A stretch of DNA of 6,057 nt, from the NCBI GenBank assembly GCA_963808455.1, contig CAWEHT010000371.1, forward strand, positions 1-6,057, written 5' to 3'. The DNA is from CAWEHT01 sp963808455. GTDB lineage: Bacteria > Chloroflexota > Anaerolineae > CG2-30-64-16. Every line of letters begins with the position of its first letter. The stretch's first letter is position 1. The notes beneath the pieces were generated by a model. It was not told where the DNA came from. It ran no database searches and saw only the letters and a list, made by a program, of their open reading frames with translations. The position numbers and the translations under genes were made by a program. This document shows, piece after piece, positions 4,353-6,057 of this stretch.

Positions 4353-5513
4353 TCAGGCTTCACGGCAGGCGCGCCACACATATTCCGCCAGGTCGAACAC
4401 TTTGAGCCTGGAGCGCTCGCGCCGGGCCGCCGCGCTCAACGTGCGCTTGCACTGCTGGCATGGCGTGATCAACATGCGGGCGCTCGTCTCCTCGGCCTGC
4501 GCCAGCCGGCGCCGGGCAATCGCAGCGGTGAGCTCCGGATCAACCGCCTCCAGGTTGCCGCCCCCCCCGCAGCACAGTGCCTCCTGCCTGTTTTCGACCA
4601 TTTCGACCAGCTCAAGGCCGGGGATCGCGGCCAACACACGCCTGGGCGGCTCATAGATCCCGCTGTTCCGGCCCAGGTCGCAGGGGTCGTGATAGGTCAC
4701 CGCTCCGGGAAGGGGGCCAGGTACGAGGGCATGGTCACCGAGCAACTCCTCCAGGAGCTGGCTGGCGTGCAGCACTCGCAGCCCATGCGCCTCGCCCGGC
4801 GCCTCCGGGTACACGTCATGCCACATGTGGTAGCAGGAAGGGCACGTGGTCACCAACGTCGTCGCGCCGAGTTCCCTCACAGCATGCACATTATGATGGG
4901 CAACATCCCAGACTTCGCGGCGCAAGCCCATGCCCAGCAAGGGGAAACCGCAGCACCATTCGTCGCCACCCAGGGTCGTGAACAGCACCCCGGCGCGGGC
5001 CAGCAGCTGCGACATGGCCTGCGCGATGCCCTGCGCCGCCGGATACAGGCCCGCCACGCAGCCCACGAAGTAGACCACGCCGGCCCCGCGGCGCAGGTTG
5101 AGGTCGCCTGATGTGATGTCCACGTCCTGCTGCCACAGCAGGCGCGCTTCCGGCGGCTCACCGGTGAGGTTGTGGGCCCGGCGCAGATTATCGGCCAACC
5201 CCAGCAGGGGCCAGCCGGCAGTGATCCCACTTTCGCTGAGACGCGTCCGCAGGTCCAGCCACGCCCGACCGGTGTCGATGCGGGTGGCGCAGACTTCACG
5301 GCATCGCCCGCACAGGGTGCACTCGAACACGCGCCGAGCGGTCGCGGCGGATATAGCGCGGCCCTGGGCCGCGTCCAGCGCCGCCGCCATGCGACCGCGG
5401 GGGCTGGCCGATTCCCAGCCCAGCTCGAAATAGGTCGGGCATGCCGGGTTGCAGTAACCGCAGCGCGCACAGATCAGGGCCTCTTGCGACAGCGTGGTGT
5501 AGAATGAGTCCAT
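4353..5513 (-). CDS. (Fe-S)-binding oxidoreductase subunit, GlcF / heterodisulfide reductase D-like
   Basis: This is probably the electron-transfer partner of the FAD oxidase encoded just upstream, passing electrons from flavin through Fe-S clusters towards the membrane quinone pool or another acceptor. Of 386 residues, the N-terminus has two [4Fe-4S] ferredoxin motifs: Cys15, 18, 21, 25 and Cys65, 68, 71, 75. Two CCG (cysteine-rich) domains follow: Cys152, Cys187-188, Cys224 and 227; then Cys278, Cys314-315, Cys352 and 355. All key cysteines are present, and the length fits GlcF-type proteins (about 400). The ATG at 5511-5513 lies three bases after the upstream stop (TGA CCG ATG). With no good Shine-Dalgarno, translational coupling is likely. 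Named substrates such as glycolate or lactate cannot be assigned. The CCGGGGN motif is encoded across a run of eight G (C4561-4568 on the plus strand). The family is very likely; the reaction is inferred. Confidence 0.9.
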   Translation of the reverse strand: MDSFYTTLSQEALICARCGYCNPACPTYFELGWESASPRGRMAAALDAAQGRAISAATARRVFECTLCGRCREVCATRIDTGRAWLDLRTRLSESGITAGWPLLGLADNLRRAHNLTGEPPEARLLWQQDVDITSGDLNLRRGAGVVYFVGCVAGLYPAAQGIAQAMSQLLARAGVLFTTLGGDEWCCGFPLLGMGLRREVWDVAHHNVHAVRELGATTLVTTCPSCYHMWHDVYPEAPGEAHGLRVLHASQLLEELLGDHALVPGPLPGAVTYHDPCDLGRNSGIYEPPRRVLAAIPGLELVEMVENRQEALCCGGGGNLEAVDPELTAAIARRRLAQAEETSARMLITPCQQCKRTLSAAARRERSRLKVFDLAEYVWRACREA

Positions 5514-5516
5514 CGG

Positions 5517-6057
5517 TCAGCCGTCCGTGGGCCCGGCCCGGTGGGCCGCTGCCTGGCGCCCTCCGCCCCTGGAAAGGCGCCGCAGCAGCGTCAGCGCTGC
5601 CATGCCCGGCTCGAAGACGGGCGGGCAGAGCAGCAGAGGGGGAGCGCAGCACTTGCCGGGATTCATCAGGCCAAAAGGATCGAGCCGCTCCTTTCGGGCC
5701 CGGCGCTCTACGAGCTCTCTGCGCCCGTAGGCCCGCCGCAGGTAGGGCGTGTTCCACAACCCCATGCCATAGGGTCGCCCGGCGTGGCGAAAGGCCAGGC
5801 GATTGAGCGCGTGGGTAAGGGCCAAGGCCAGCACATATTCCAGGTCCTGGCTCTGATCGCACGGGAAGAGCGACATGACGGTCGCCCATCCGGCCCCGAC
5901 GACCGTGCCGTAGGTGGCGATCGGCAAATGCTGTGCCTCGCCCAACCGGCCGGCGTCCGCCACGTAGGCAGCAAGGCGGTTGACGGGCAGCCACGACTCC
6001 GCCCCCAGAACGCTTGGCCCCGCGCGCTTCAGGCGCAGCGCGTAGAACCGCTCCTCC
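5517..6057 (-). CDS. FAD-linked oxidase (GlcD / vanillyl-alcohol oxidase superfamily), C-terminal part
   Basis: This is the C-terminal 179 residues of a flavoprotein oxidase or dehydrogenase; the start lies beyond the right edge, as the frame stays open to the end of the window. The family hallmark is 'RKERLDPFGLMNPGK' near the C-terminus (visible residues 121-135), the usual ending of the C-terminal cap domain in FAD-linked oxidases. The HxGDGNxH-type metal/substrate motif and the GEHG motif of GlcD and D-lactate dehydrogenases are not seen in this part; the stretches that may correspond read 'PIATYGTVVGAGWATVM' and 'FRHAGRPYGMGLW'. The substrate may therefore differ from glycolate or D-lactate. 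A 44-residue Pro/Arg/Gly-rich tail follows NPGK. The stop (5517-5519) is three bases before the Fe-S subunit ATG, indicating one operon and likely one complex. Family likely; substrate unknown. Confidence 0.8.
   Translation of the reverse strand, partial: EERFYALRLKRAGPSVLGAESWLPVNRLAAYVADAGRLGEAQHLPIATYGTVVGAGWATVMSLFPCDQSQDLEYVLALALTHALNRLAFRHAGRPYGMGLWNTPYLRRAYGRRELVERRARKERLDPFGLMNPGKCCAPPLLLCPPVFEPGMAALTLLRRLSRGGGRQAAAHRAGPTDG

Noticed and set aside
4059..5111. Plus-strand open frame of 350 codons over the repeat region and the Fe-S subunit
   Set aside because: Its first part translates the intergenic repeats and the rest is antisense to the cysteine-motif protein.

Overview
The window is GC-rich, with codon use and gene content typical of an environmental bacterium. 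A fused tandem-ATPase ECF transporter, an XRE-cupin regulator and degenerate intergenic repeats of the 'GTCATGCTGAGCG / CGAAGCATCC' style recall Chloroflexota (Anaerolineae-like). That assignment is inferred from gene style and repeat type; no marker gene confirms it.

Layout. (1) Positions 1-2891, minus strand: an energy-coupling factor (ECF) uptake operon, read right to left. It holds a membrane substrate-binding S component (2100-2891), a two-domain ATPase (238-1982) and the start of the T component (EcfT, running off the left edge). The ATPase reading frame is broken by one apparent missing base near 1627-1631, so it appears as an N-terminal fragment and a larger C-terminal part. The ATPase stop and the EcfT start overlap as ATGA. 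(2) Positions 2892-3455: a divergent control region. A good sigma70-type promoter faces each way, three palindromes lie at or near them, and the predicted leader of the ECF mRNA is about 400 nt long. (3) Positions 3456-4025, plus strand: an XRE-family helix-turn-helix regulator with a C-terminal cupin-like domain, the obvious candidate regulator of the divergent transporter. (4) Positions 4026-4352: a non-coding convergent spacer filled with degenerate direct repeats and small hairpins. (5) Positions 4353-6057, minus strand: an oxidoreductase pair. The first gene is the C-terminal part of an FAD-linked oxidase (right edge of the window). Three bases later comes a GlcF-like protein with two [4Fe-4S] ferredoxin motifs and two CCG domains.

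How the genes work together. The S component should capture a small micronutrient at the membrane, and the two ATPase domains with EcfT should energise its release into the cell. The substrate is not identifiable from sequence. The regulator may sense that nutrient or a derivative through its cupin domain. The FAD oxidase and Fe-S protein should form a membrane-associated 2-hydroxyacid-type dehydrogenase passing electrons from flavin to Fe-S clusters to quinone or another acceptor. They are convergent to the regulator and need not be functionally linked to the transporter.

There is no RNA gene, CRISPR array, transposase or clear intrinsic terminator. The points most worth a second look are the frameshifted ATPase with an internal ribosome-binding site, the palindrome-rich divergent promoter region with its long leader, and the transporter of unknown substrate with its own regulator.
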